Notes: generated by a model not told the origin, from the letters alone. Shown: positions 48,146 to 56,700, counted from the first letter of the stretch. The stretch: 64,000 nucleotides of DNA from JAJRXR01 sp041402005 (GCA_041402005.1 JAWKTB010000004.1:186001-250000); one strand, 5' to 3'. A program made the numbers and translations.

Positions 48146-49309
48146 TCACGCCAGCAACGCGTCCAGCAGCTCCGGCACCCCCTGCGCCCGCGTCGCCACC
48201 GTCTCGAGCACCGGACGCCGCCCCGCGACGTCGCGCAGGTCTCGCACCAGCTCGTTCTCTCCCGGGTGGTCCGCCTTGTTGCACACGAACAGGTCCGCGA
48301 TCTCCAGGATCCCCGCCTTGTCCATCTGCACCGCGTCCCCCATCCCCGGCGTCAGCACCACCGCCGTCTTGTCCACGAACGACCGGATCTTCGTTTCGTT
48401 CTGACCGGCGCCCACCGTCTCGACAAACACCGTCTCGAAAGCCTCGCTCCCATCTCGGGCGCCCCCGACCAGCTCCACGATCGCCTCCAGCGACCGGTAG
48501 TCCTCCCCGCTGATCGCCAGCGACCGGTAGAACACCTTCTCGCCCAAGTTGTTGAAGTCCACCCGCAGCCGATCGCCGAGCAACGCCCCGCTCGTGATCG
48601 GGCTCATCGGGTCGAACGCGATCACCGCGCACCGCCCGAGCCCGAGAGACGCCTCCGCCTCGCTTCGCCGCGTGTACTCGCCCACCAGCTGCGCCACCAG
48701 CGTGCTCTTGCCCGCGCCGGGCGAGCCCGTCACCCCGATCACCCGCGCCGGGCGCTTCTTCTTCGCATCGCCCCGCACGCCCCCGCCCTCGTGCACGAGC
48801 GAGATGTCCCGCGCCAGCTGCGCCGTCGGGTGCCCCCCCTCGACCCGTAGCGCGCGAGTCTTCGTCGCCTCGCGCACCGCCTCCACGATCTCGTTGAGCC
48901 CTGTCCCCGTCGTGAAGCAACGCTTGATCCCGACCGCCAGCAGCTTCGGAATGTCCTCCTGAGGCAGGATCCCCCCCATGTGCACCGTGATGTCGGGCCT
49001 CCCCACCTTCGCCAGCGACTCGACCAGGCGAGGCCCAAGCGACAAGTGCGAGTTGCTCATCATGCTCGCCGCGACGACGTCCACATCCTCGTCCCGCGCC
49101 GAGACCGCCAGGCTGCGGGGCGTCTGCCACAGCCCCGAGTAGATGACGTGCACCCCCGAGTCCCGCAGCGCCCGGGCGATCACCTTCACCCCCCGGTCGT
49201 GCCCGTCGAGCCCCATCTTGCCGAGCAGCACCCGCGGGCGGTGCGGGAGATCCCCCACCCGGTCCCTCTTCTCAAACTCGCTCGTCGCTGTCCCGAGTGT
49301 CGAGGTCAT
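48146..49309 (-). CDS. Cobalamin-binding domain fused to MeaB-type GTPase
   Basis: The 387-residue protein joins two modules. Residues 25-150 are the B12 domain of acyl-CoA mutases ('RVLLGKMGLDGHDRGVKVIA', with Asp35-His37-Gly40 of DxHxxG, and 'HMGGILPQEDIPKL'). Residues 185-387 are a MeaB/ArgK G3E GTPase: Walker A 'GSPGAGKS' at 195-202, 'FDPMSPITSGALLGDR', 'FVETVGAGQNE' and 'NKAD' at 344-347. MeaB loads and protects adenosylcobalamin in methylmalonyl-CoA mutase. The order matches the N-terminal two-thirds of the fused isobutyryl-CoA mutase IcmF, but no mutase barrel follows. The catalytic subunit must be encoded elsewhere. Confidence 0.92.
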   Translation of the reverse strand: MTSTLGTATSEFEKRDRVGDLPHRPRVLLGKMGLDGHDRGVKVIARALRDSGVHVIYSGLWQTPRSLAVSARDEDVDVVAASMMSNSHLSLGPRLVESLAKVGRPDITVHMGGILPQEDIPKLLAVGIKRCFTTGTGLNEIVEAVREATKTRALRVEGGHPTAQLARDISLVHEGGGVRGDAKKKRPARVIGVTGSPGAGKSTLVAQLVGEYTRRSEAEASLGLGRCAVIAFDPMSPITSGALLGDRLRVDFNNLGEKVFYRSLAISGEDYRSLEAIVELVGGARDGSEAFETVFVETVGAGQNETKIRSFVDKTAVVLTPGMGDAVQMDKAGILEIADLFVCNKADHPGENELVRDLRDVAGRRPVLETVATRAQGVPELLDALLA

Positions 49310-49366
49310 GCCGCTCCCTGGGCCCGCCCTGATGGGGGGGGCAATCGTAGGGACTCGGACGTCCTC

Positions 49367-51103
49367 TCAGGCGGCCGCCGCCTCCCCCGCGCCTTCACCC
49401 CCCTCGCGATCCGCCCCCTCACCTTCCGCCCCCTCCCCCGCCAGCACGACCCGGTCACGCCCGCGCGCCTTGGCCGCCAACAACGCCCGATCCGCGATAT
49501 CCACGACCTCCTCGAAACCCGGCGCGTCCTCCGAGTCCGCGACCCCGTAGCTCGCCGTGAATCTGGGAACCGTCCCCCCCGACAGCCGCTCGCCCAGCCC
49601 CGTGCGAATCCGCTCCACCAGGCCCACCGCCTCCTGCTTGCGCACACCCGAAAGTACCAGGATGAACTCCTCCCCGCCCCAACGCGCGACCAGATCGTGC
49701 GACCGCACGCGCTCGCGGAGCATCCCCGCGAACAGCCGCAACGCGCGATCCCCCGTCTCGTGCCCGTGCGTGTCGTTCAGCCGCTTGAAATGGTCGATGT
49801 CCGTGAACACCACCGTGTACGTCGTTCCGGCGTTCAGCAGTTCTGCCATCTCCGTCTCCAGGCTCCTCCGGTTGAGGAGGCCCGTCAACGGGTCCACCGT
49901 CGCCTGCAGCGTCGTCTGGCGGAACGCCCGGATCATCCCCACGCGCGATCCGAGGCTCTCGCCCACGTGCTCGATCATCTGCCGCGCCGCCGTCGACGGC
50001 GCCTCCCCGTCCGCCCCCACCAAGTGGATCACGCCGACACCGCGACCCATCACCGTCAGCGGCACGCACAAGGCCGAGCACGCCCCCCCGGCACGCCCAC
50101 GCAGGAACGGACACGCGTCGAACGCCTCGCTCGTCTTGAAGACCTGCGCCTGGCCCCGACGCACCGCCGGGCAGTCGAAGGGCTTTTCAACGCCACACAG
50201 TCGTTCCTCGTCGCACCCATGCGCCGGGCGCAAATGGGCGCTGCTCGAATCCGACAGCAGCAGCTGCCGCTCCGTGCGAGGCGCCACCGACGCCACCACC
50301 TGGCACGCGAGTCCGAACGCCTCCTCCTCGCTCCGAGCCATCTCCAGCCCGCGCGTCACCCTTGCCACAAACTCCTGGCGCCCCGCCTCGTCACGGAGTT
50401 GCTCGCTCTGCGACGCGATGGCATCCTCCTGCGTCACGATCTGGCCCACGCTCTCGCGAAGCACCACCCCGCCCACCGCCAGCCCCAGGATCACCACCCC
50501 GATCACCACGCCCTCGAACACCCGCGACAGGTTCTCCACCGACTCCATCCCGGCCTCGATCGCGGGGTGATGCGTGTTCCGCTGCAGCTCCCCCATGTCC
50601 TGCAGCGCCTCCTGGAACTGCTGGTTGTACACCGTCACCGGCGTCATCCCGGAGGCGCCCAGCTTGGGCAGTGTCGCGTCTTCCCCCGCCATCGATTCGC
50701 CCTGCGCCACCCACGCGCCCAGACTCTCCTCGAATCGGATCCAGTGCTCCGAACGGCTGACGTCGTCGCCCGCCCCCTCCACGTACTCCTTCAGCGTCTC
50801 CCGCACCACCTGGGTATGCCTGGCGTACGACGCCAACCACCGCTCCTCCGAGATCGCGTCAGTCGCCGCCACCGCCGAGTGGAAATCCTGCTGCGCCGAC
50901 GCCATCGAGGCCCCGATCCGGTCGAGAAGCACCTGGGCGCGATGATGACGCCGCAGCTCGGACGACACGTGCTCCCGCACCACGTGCAGCCCGAAGAGCC
51001 CCACGAGCCCCACGCACACAGACACCGCCATTAGAAACAGTCCGACGTACAGCGCGCTCCGGTGCGTCGCCCGCGGCCTGGATTTCAACGTCCTGATAAT
51101 CAT
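49367..51103 (-). CDS. Membrane sensor diguanylate cyclase (GAF-GGDEF)
   Basis: The 578-residue protein has two transmembrane helices ('SALYVGLFLMAVSVCVGLVG' near 20 and 'VVIGVVILGLAVGGVVL' near 205) around a helical periplasmic sensor, a GAF-like domain with many Cys ('CGVEKPFDCPAVRRG', 'CPFLRGRAGGACSALCVPL') and a GGDEF domain. The active site is 'RWGGEEFILVL' (GGEEF at 476-480); an inhibitory RxxD site ('RSHD', 467-470) lies five residues before it. It should make cyclic di-GMP from GTP, with product feedback. The Cys-rich GAF domain might sense redox state or bind metal; that is inference. Confidence 0.92.
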   Translation of the reverse strand: MIIRTLKSRPRATHRSALYVGLFLMAVSVCVGLVGLFGLHVVREHVSSELRRHHRAQVLLDRIGASMASAQQDFHSAVAATDAISEERWLASYARHTQVVRETLKEYVEGAGDDVSRSEHWIRFEESLGAWVAQGESMAGEDATLPKLGASGMTPVTVYNQQFQEALQDMGELQRNTHHPAIEAGMESVENLSRVFEGVVIGVVILGLAVGGVVLRESVGQIVTQEDAIASQSEQLRDEAGRQEFVARVTRGLEMARSEEEAFGLACQVVASVAPRTERQLLLSDSSSAHLRPAHGCDEERLCGVEKPFDCPAVRRGQAQVFKTSEAFDACPFLRGRAGGACSALCVPLTVMGRGVGVIHLVGADGEAPSTAARQMIEHVGESLGSRVGMIRAFRQTTLQATVDPLTGLLNRRSLETEMAELLNAGTTYTVVFTDIDHFKRLNDTHGHETGDRALRLFAGMLRERVRSHDLVARWGGEEFILVLSGVRKQEAVGLVERIRTGLGERLSGGTVPRFTASYGVADSEDAPGFEEVVDIADRALLAAKARGRDRVVLAGEGAEGEGADREGGEGAGEAAAA

Positions 51104-51190
51104 GCGCCGCCCGTGCTTCCCGGACCGCCATCGTCACGCCTCCCTCTCACCTGCACGCCCCGTCGCCCCCCTCGCTCACGACGCCTCGAC

Positions 51191-51532
51191 GTGTCCCCCA
51201 CGACTCCCCCAAGCCGCGTCACCGCGCCCGGAGCCGCCCTAAAACTCCCGGTGCGGGCCGCTCTGCTCATCGCCGCCGCCTACCTCGTCATGAGCGTCGC
51301 GACCTTCCTCGCGTTCGCCTTCGACAAACGCGCCGCCCGCCGCGGGCGCCCCCGGACCCCCGAGCGCGTCCTGCACACCCTCGAGCTCCTCGCCGGCTGG
51401 CCCGGCGCCCTCGCCGCCCAGCGCCTCCTCCACCACAAATCAAGGAAACCCAGCTACCGCCTCGTCCTCGCCGCCATCATCACGCTCCACCTCCTCGCCT
51501 GGGCCCTGCTCGCCTGGCTCCTGCTCAACTGA
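51191..51532 (+). CDS. DUF1294 membrane protein
   Basis: About 113 residues from a GTG at 51191 (another GTG at 51251 would give 93). The DUF1294 pattern is clear: 'FAFDKRAARRGRPRTPERVL' then 'LAGWPGALAAQRLLHHKSRK' and 'PSYRLVLAAIITLHLLAWAL'. It has three hydrophobic segments. The family is membrane-bound and of unknown function. Confidence 0.85.
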   Translation: MSPTTPPSRVTAPGAALKLPVRAALLIAAAYLVMSVATFLAFAFDKRAARRGRPRTPERVLHTLELLAGWPGALAAQRLLHHKSRKPSYRLVLAAIITLHLLAWALLAWLLLN

Positions 51533-51540
51533 ACGCCCCC

Positions 51541-51567
51541 CCCCCGATCGGGTTCCAACCGGCCCAA
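51541..51567. repeat. Degenerate C-type repeat
   Basis: CCGATCGGGTTCCAACCGGCC keeps the TTCCAACCGGCC half of the C element but has lost the GGTGGGGC arm. It lies 8 bp after a stop codon. Confidence 0.5.
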
Positions 51568-51609
51568 ACGACCGGCACAGGCAAGCACGATGCGCTTGCC
51601 ATAGGCGAT

Positions 51610-51690
51610 GGGCAATGGGCAATGGGCAATGGGCAATGGGCAATGGGCAATGGGCAATGGGCAATGGGCAATGGGCAATGGGCAATGGGC
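51610..51690. repeat. Tandem array of 11 perfect GGGCAAT heptamers
   Basis: Eleven exact copies run from 51610 to 51686, followed by a partial GGGC. Upstream a near-unit GGCGAT occurs. It directly adjoins a D-type element. Open frames through it ('MGNGQWA' repeats) are artefacts. Confidence 0.98.
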
Positions 51691-51798
51691 AGAGATCGTC
51701 CACGCCCATGACGAGTCTTCGAGTTGTGGAGCCTCCCGTCGTCTCCCCGACGTGCAGGGGGGAAACGTCCAAGCGAAGCGCCGGACGAGAGGGGTGAG
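51691..51798. repeat. Long D-type composite repeat, copy 1
   Basis: First part: GACGAGTCTTCGAGTTGTGG hairpin; second part: GTCTCCCCGACG, AACGTCCAAGCGAAG, CCGGACGAGAGGGGTGAG. The 54248-54351 element has the same order of parts. It joins directly to the GGGCAAT array. A short CGCGACTTCG repeat follows to about 51840. Confidence 0.85.
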
Positions 51799-51847
51799 CC
51801 GACTTCGCGATTCGCCATTTCGCGACTTCGCGACTTCGCATTCCCCC

Positions 51848-53098
51848 TCACAACGCCTTCCGCGGCGGCAGCGCCACGTTCGCCAGCAACAACCCCGCCA
51901 CCAGCGACACCGCCACCAGGATCATCTCGAACGCCAGCTGCACACCCTCCACCGCGTCGTGGCTCGTGAACGCACTGAAGCTCTGAAACCCGATCGCCCC
52001 GGGCACCAGCAGCAGGATCCCCGGCACGCTCGCCACCACGCTCGGCCTGTTCAGCGTCCGCGCATACCCGTTCGCCAGCATCCCCACCGCGAACGCCGCC
52101 ACGCACACGCCGACCTCCGACCCCAACTCCCTCACCCCCACCCGCGCCGCGAAGAACGCCACCACCGACGACACCGCGATGATCCACACGTCCACCCACC
52201 GCGCCCGAAACAGCACGACCAGCGACGGCGCCGTTACCGCCAGCGACGCCCACACCGTCCACTCCCCCAGCGCCCCCCCGCGCTCGCCCATCCCGAGCCC
52301 GAGCATCTGCCCCACGCGCTGACCCACCACGACCCCGAACCCGATCGAGACCAGCACCGTCAACGCCCCGATCAGGCGCGCCGTCCCCGAGACCAGGTTC
52401 CGCGTCGAAAGCTCCGTCACCGCCGTCGTCAGCGTCAATCCCGGGATCAGGTAGATCACCCCCGCGAGCGTCACCGTCTCGACCGACATGGTCCCCCACA
52501 CCCGCCCCGCGAGCATCGCCACCAGCACCGCGATCACCCCCGCGACGAACTCGAGCACCCTCGCGTACGCACGGCTGCGCCGCGACAGATCGCACAGCAC
52601 CCCCACGATCATCCCCACCACCGACGCCGTCGCGATCTCGGGCCAGCCCCCCCCGAAGAACTGCGCCGCCGACCCCGACAGCAGCATGAACGCCAGCACC
52701 GGGATCACCGCCCCGTACTTGTCCCGCGCCCCCACGACCTCCCGGATCCGCGCGATCCCCTCCGCCACGCTCAGCTTGTCGTCCCAGACGTCGTTGAGCA
52801 CCTTGTCGAGCAGCACCAGCCGCTCCAGGTTCACGTCGCTCGAGTTCACCTCGACCAGCCGCGTCTCGCTCTCGCCCTCGACCTCGTACACCGCGAAGAC
52901 CGCCGTCGGCGTCGCGAAGAAGCTCGCCTTCACCCCCAGTCGCCTCGCCAGCGCAGACACCGCCTCCTCCAGCCGATGCGCCGGCGCCCCGTACACCGCC
53001 AGCCCCGCCGCCAGTTCCGTCAGCAGCGTCACCTCCGGCGTGTGCACACCCCGCCCCCCGCCCCCACCCATCGCCGACATCTTTGCCGCCGCGTCCAT
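51848..53098 (-). CDS. Threonine/serine exporter family protein (ThrE-like)
   Basis: The 416-residue protein has a cytoplasmic N-terminal domain ('LLTELAAGLAVYGAPAHRLE', 'VKASFFATPTAVFAVY', 'LDKVLNDVWDDKLSVAEGI') and about ten membrane helices, as in the ThrE/DUF1212 family that exports threonine and serine. 'YLIPGLTLTTAVTELSTRNL' and 'ASVPGILLLVPGAIGFQSF' mark the two repeats of the transporter. The ATG at 53098 is chosen; a TTG two codons upstream is possible. Upstream on the same strand, 26 bp away, is the ATP-grasp gene, so the two may be cotranscribed. Confidence 0.88.
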   Translation of the reverse strand: MDAAAKMSAMGGGGGRGVHTPEVTLLTELAAGLAVYGAPAHRLEEAVSALARRLGVKASFFATPTAVFAVYEVEGESETRLVEVNSSDVNLERLVLLDKVLNDVWDDKLSVAEGIARIREVVGARDKYGAVIPVLAFMLLSGSAAQFFGGGWPEIATASVVGMIVGVLCDLSRRSRAYARVLEFVAGVIAVLVAMLAGRVWGTMSVETVTLAGVIYLIPGLTLTTAVTELSTRNLVSGTARLIGALTVLVSIGFGVVVGQRVGQMLGLGMGERGGALGEWTVWASLAVTAPSLVVLFRARWVDVWIIAVSSVVAFFAARVGVRELGSEVGVCVAAFAVGMLANGYARTLNRPSVVASVPGILLLVPGAIGFQSFSAFTSHDAVEGVQLAFEMILVAVSLVAGLLLANVALPPRKAL

Positions 53099-53123
53099 AC
53101 CCAACGCTAGGCCGCCGCGCCCC

Positions 53124-54149
53124 TCACCCCTCCCGAGGCTCCCTCGCCCACCTCACCCCCAGCGACACGATCCGCCCGATCACCTCCGCGTACGACATCC
53201 CCGCCGCCCGCGTCGCCAGCGCGAACTCATCGTCCTGCGAGAGCTGCGGGTTCGGGTTCGACTCGATCAGGTACGCCCGCCCGTCCTCGCGCACCCGCAC
53301 GTCCATCCGCGCGTACCCCGTCTGCCCCAGCGCCCGGTACGCCCGCTTGCACTGCGAGATCAGCCGGCGCTCCACCTCCTCGTCCAGCCGCGCCTCCACG
53401 ATGTCCAGCCCCGTCGCCTTCTGGTAGGTCGGGCTCCGCTTCACCTTCTCCGTTGCGATCCGCGGCGCCCCCTCCGCCAGGTTCTTGAAACGCATCTCCA
53501 TCACCGGCATCACCCGCAACCGGTGATTCCCCAGGATCGAGACGTACACCTCCCGCCCCTCGATATAGCTCTCGGCGATCGCGTCCGTCCCGATCCGCTC
53601 ATGCACGAACCCCACGCGCTCCGCCAAGCTCTCGTCATCCTCCACGATCGACGCACGGCTGATCCCCACCGACCCGTGCGCCGTCGCCGACTTCACGATC
53701 AACGGAAACTGCAGCCGCCCCGGACGTTTCACCGCCCGCCCGAGGCGGAAGATCGCATACTCGGGCGTCCTGACCCTCGCCCTCCTCAGCAGCCGCCGTT
53801 GCAGCGACTTGCTCGTCGAGAACAGCATCCCCGCCGGATTGCACCCCGTGTACGCCTGCCCCACCAACTCCAGGTACCCCAGGCAGTACGCCATCTTCGC
53901 CTGACTGCGCGCGAACTCCTCCAGCAGGTTGAAGACGACATGCGGGCGGAACCGAGCCAGCGCCTCGGTCAGAGGCTCCAACTCCCCCTCGAGCCCCACC
54001 ACCTCCACCTCGTGCCCCAGCTCGCGCAGCTCGAACACCACGTCGTAGTCCGTCTTGATCCGCTCGATCTCCTGGGGCGTCAACCCCTCGAGCGTCTCCG
54101 GCGGGACCAGATCCCTCCGCGTCATCACCAGCACACGCCGCGAGCGCAT
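53124..54149 (-). CDS. ATP-grasp ligase, D-Ala-D-Ala ligase-like
   Basis: The 341-residue protein has an N-terminal pre-grasp domain ('RRVLVMTRRDLVPPETLEGL', 'RPHVVFNLLEEFARSQ', 'LVGQAYTGCNPAGMLFSTSK') and an ATP-grasp core: 'FPLIVKSATAHGSVGISRAS' for ATP, 'AESYIEGREVYVSILG', and metal ligands in 'ARMDVRVREDGRAYLIESNP' then 'NPQLSQDDEF'. It follows D-Ala-D-Ala ligases, but the active-site details and the Glu-rich N-terminus differ from Ddl, and no cell-wall gene is close. It would form a peptide-type bond using ATP. The metallopeptidase gene lies upstream on the same strand beyond a repeat-filled gap. Confidence 0.85.
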   Translation of the reverse strand: MRSRRVLVMTRRDLVPPETLEGLTPQEIERIKTDYDVVFELRELGHEVEVVGLEGELEPLTEALARFRPHVVFNLLEEFARSQAKMAYCLGYLELVGQAYTGCNPAGMLFSTSKSLQRRLLRRARVRTPEYAIFRLGRAVKRPGRLQFPLIVKSATAHGSVGISRASIVEDDESLAERVGFVHERIGTDAIAESYIEGREVYVSILGNHRLRVMPVMEMRFKNLAEGAPRIATEKVKRSPTYQKATGLDIVEARLDEEVERRLISQCKRAYRALGQTGYARMDVRVREDGRAYLIESNPNPQLSQDDEFALATRAAGMSYAEVIGRIVSLGVRWAREPREG

Positions 54150-54197
54150 GCCATCAGACTACTGCACGGCGTCAATCCCCGCCCAACGCTCCAGTGG

Positions 54198-54246
54198 GCA
54201 ATGGGCAATTAGCAATAGGCAATAGGCAATAGGCAATAGGCAATAG
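54198..54246. repeat. Tandem array of GCAATRG heptamers
   Basis: Seven units: GCAATGG, GCAATTA and five exact GCAATAG. It directly adjoins a D-type element, as the array at 51610 does. Confidence 0.95.
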
Positions 54247-54247
54247 G

Positions 54248-54351
54248 ACGAGATCCTCCACGCCCACGACGAGTCTTCGAGTCGTGGTCTCCTCTCCCCG
54301 CGCCTCGCGGGGAGACAGGTCCAAGCGAGCTGCCGGACCAGAGAGGGTGAG
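54248..54351. repeat. Long D-type composite repeat, copy 2
   Basis: CCACGACGAGTCTTCGAGTC and GTGG make the first hairpin; CTCCCCGCGCCTCGCGGGGAG the second; then GTCCAAGCGAGCTGCCGGAC and CAGAGAGGGTGAG. It lies between two heptamer arrays. Confidence 0.88.
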
Positions 54352-54355
54352 TCAC

Positions 54356-54433
54356 ACCACCCACCACCCACCACTCACCACCCACCACTCACCACTCACC
54401 ACTCACCACTCACCACTCACCACTCACCACTCA
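54356..54433. repeat. Tandem array of CACCACT/CACCACC heptamers
   Basis: About eleven period-7 units with CACCACC in the first part and CACCACT in the second. The last TCA (54431-54433) is the stop codon, in reverse complement, of the metallopeptidase gene. Confidence 0.95.
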
Positions 54434-55480
54434 CATCGACACCCGATGCATCCCCGAGTGCAGGTAGTTCATCGTCTGCACCGTCAGCATGATCGCGGCC
54501 TCGCGTGTCAGCCGCTCCTCCTCCTCGACGCTCGCCCGGAGCCCCAGCGCCTCGCACCGCTCAATCATCTCCCAGAGCACCTGGTCGATCATGTACTGGT
54601 ACTGCCCCGTCCAGTAGCTGACCAGCCGCCTGAGTTCCCGCCGATGCGCCCGCAAGAACGCCCCCGCCCCTTTCGTCCTCCCCGTCGCCATCTCCTCCGG
54701 GAACAGCTTCCGCAGGTGCTGGTCATGGAAGGCCGGGTGCTCCAGGGCGTACTGGTCCTGCCGCGACCCGTAGTGCTCGCCGAGCGTCGCCCCGATCGTC
54801 GCGATCGAGTCCTGGCGCTCGCGCGTCGAGACCAGGGGCTTCTTGCCCGCGATCTCCGACATCAGCTCGTCCACGTACTCCAACTTCTTGAGCGCCGCCC
54901 ACCCCGCGTACCGCCGCTTCCACCCGCTCTTGGGCGTCAGCCACACCGCGAACGTCTCGGCGAAGTCCTCATCCGGGTGACTCTGCGCGTACCAGTCGTG
55001 GATGTGCTGCACGTACTTCTTGCTGTAGGGCTTCGGCTGGTACGTCTCCGGGTACGCCTGGCCCGAGCTCCCGAACAGCTCGCGCCACCGCTTGCGCCTG
55101 TTGAGCCGGTACGCGTACTGGATCGCGTGCCCCGTCTCGTGACGCAGGATCTTCATGCACTCCCGCTCGCCGCTCCCCTCCGCCTCGAACATCATCGTCC
55201 GCTCGAGACGCGTCAGCCTCGGGTGGCACAGATAGAACGGCACCCCAAACCCCGTCAGCCCCACCGGCGTCATCCACTCCACCGACACCCACACGTACGG
55301 GCGGAACGCCAGCCCCTTGTCCCCCAGCTCCCCCATGAGCCGGCGCACCCGCCGCCCCACATCCGTCCCCTCGAGCCTCACGCCCAGATCGCGGAACCGC
55401 AGGCCCAGCAGGTCCTCGTCGCGCATCCGCGACAGCCGCGCCCCCCCGACCTTCCGACTGCGTGCGCCCGAGCCAGCCAC
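54431..55480 (-). CDS. Putative zinc metallopeptidase (gluzincin-like)
   Basis: The 349-residue protein has the zinc site 'ILRHETGHAIQYAYRL' (His114, Glu115, His118) and a downstream Glu175 in 'DEDFAETFAVWLTP', the pattern of 'putative zinc-binding metallopeptidase' proteins. No signal peptide is seen and the protein is basic, so it is likely cytoplasmic. The target is unknown. Its stop codon lies in the end of a heptamer array. The following gene on the strand is an ATP-grasp ligase, so the two may work as a ligase/peptidase pair; this is inference. Confidence 0.82.
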   Translation of the reverse strand: MAGSGARSRKVGGARLSRMRDEDLLGLRFRDLGVRLEGTDVGRRVRRLMGELGDKGLAFRPYVWVSVEWMTPVGLTGFGVPFYLCHPRLTRLERTMMFEAEGSGERECMKILRHETGHAIQYAYRLNRRKRWRELFGSSGQAYPETYQPKPYSKKYVQHIHDWYAQSHPDEDFAETFAVWLTPKSGWKRRYAGWAALKKLEYVDELMSEIAGKKPLVSTRERQDSIATIGATLGEHYGSRQDQYALEHPAFHDQHLRKLFPEEMATGRTKGAGAFLRAHRRELRRLVSYWTGQYQYMIDQVLWEMIERCEALGLRASVEEEERLTREAAIMLTVQTMNYLHSGMHRVSM

Positions 55481-55518
55481 GCCCCGAGCCTACGCCCGCG
55501 ACCCCGCCCGGGCACGCC

Positions 55519-56682
55519 TCACGCCCGGACGTACTTGGTCCCGTCATGCTTGAGCCGCACCGGCTTGCTCGCCGCCACCGCCGTCGAGTCATGGATCGAC
55601 AGCGTCGCCCCCATCGCCTCGCGCAGGGGCGCCGTCTCGTCCCCCGCGATCGACTCGATCAGCCACCGCGCCGCCCGCCGCCCCAGGCCCGTCGCGTCCT
55701 GGCACACCGCCGTGTACACCGGGAACGTCCGGAACCGCACATCCGAGTCGTCAACCCCCACGATCGACACCTCCTGCGGCGCCCGGATCCCGAGCGTCAG
55801 CAGGCGGTGCAACGCCCCGACCGTGGACAGCGGGTCCGTCAGGAAGATCGCCGTCGGCGGGTTCTCCAGGCTCAAGAGCCTCTCCACCGCCCGCGCCCCC
55901 ACCCTGGGGCTGCCAAGCTCCGACGCCTGCACGATCAGCGCCGGGTCCGCCTCGATCCCGTGCCGGCGCAGCGCCTCCAGGTACGAGTCATGCCGTGCCC
56001 GGTGGTCGTGGTCCAGGATCCCGTGCAGGCTCAGCCCGATCCGCCGATGCCCCAGCCCGATCAGATGCTCGATCAGCAGCACCGTGTGCTCGCGCATCTC
56101 CGTGTAGATGTAGTTCACCCCCGGCTTCGACGACCGGTTCGCGATCATCACGCTCGGGATGCCCTCTTCCGCCACCCGCACCGCCGTCACCGGCTCGGGC
56201 TGGATCGACCGCACGATCACCCCCGGCACGTTCCGGTACCGCAGGAACTGGCGGTACGACTCGTCCGCGCTCTCCCGCTGCTGGGCGGACAGCAGCGTCA
56301 GGTCCCACCCCCGCGCGTGCGTCGCCTCGCGGATCCCGTCCAAGACCGCGCTGTCGAACGACCCCCACTCCGTCCGGACCGGCTCGCCACCGTACAGCAG
56401 CCCGATCACCCGCATCTGCCGCTCGGCGATCCGGCGCTGGTACCCCAGCTCGTCCGCCACCTGCTGCACCCGACGACGCGTCTCCTCGTTGACGCTCTCG
56501 AACCCGTTGAGCGCACGCGACACCGTCGCGATGGACAAGTCCAACCGCTTGGCAATCTCACGGATCGACGCCTGTTCCCGACCCCGCGCCACGCCAGCCC
56601 GTCCTGGCCGCGCCTCACCCGAGCCATGCCGGATGACGGAACTCGTCATCCCACGCTCCGCGCGGTTGCGAACGATAGCCAC
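55519..56682 (-). CDS. LacI/GalR family transcriptional regulator
   Basis: The 387-residue protein has an N-terminal extension of about 27 residues, a LacI helix-turn-helix ('SIREIAKRLDLSIATVSRAL') with the hinge 'RRRVQQVADELGYQ', and a periplasmic-binding-like sensor ('VIGLLYGGEPV', 'GIPSVMIANRSSKPG', 'LIGLGHRRIGLSLHG', 'PTAIFLTDPLSTVGALHRLL'). It would repress a sugar-type regulon and be released by a ligand. No sugar catabolic genes are near, so its regulon cannot be read off. Start at 56682 or at an ATG 11 codons in (56649). Confidence 0.94.
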   Translation of the reverse strand: MAIVRNRAERGMTSSVIRHGSGEARPGRAGVARGREQASIREIAKRLDLSIATVSRALNGFESVNEETRRRVQQVADELGYQRRIAERQMRVIGLLYGGEPVRTEWGSFDSAVLDGIREATHARGWDLTLLSAQQRESADESYRQFLRYRNVPGVIVRSIQPEPVTAVRVAEEGIPSVMIANRSSKPGVNYIYTEMREHTVLLIEHLIGLGHRRIGLSLHGILDHDHRARHDSYLEALRRHGIEADPALIVQASELGSPRVGARAVERLLSLENPPTAIFLTDPLSTVGALHRLLTLGIRAPQEVSIVGVDDSDVRFRTFPVYTAVCQDATGLGRRAARWLIESIAGDETAPLREAMGATLSIHDSTAVAASKPVRLKHDGTKYVRA

Positions 56683-56700
56683 CCCGTCCCCCCTGGTCCC

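Noticed and set aside
48980..51034. Plus-strand open frame of 684 codons opposite the MeaB and GGDEF genes
   Set aside because: His/Arg/Pro-rich shadow of two genes with intact catalytic motifs.
51608..51797. Short open frames encoding 'MGNGQWA' repeats
   Set aside because: They are translations of the GGGCAAT tandem array, with no ribosome site.
51610..54433. CRISPR array
   Set aside because: The tandem units are 7 bp with no spacers, and no cas gene is present.
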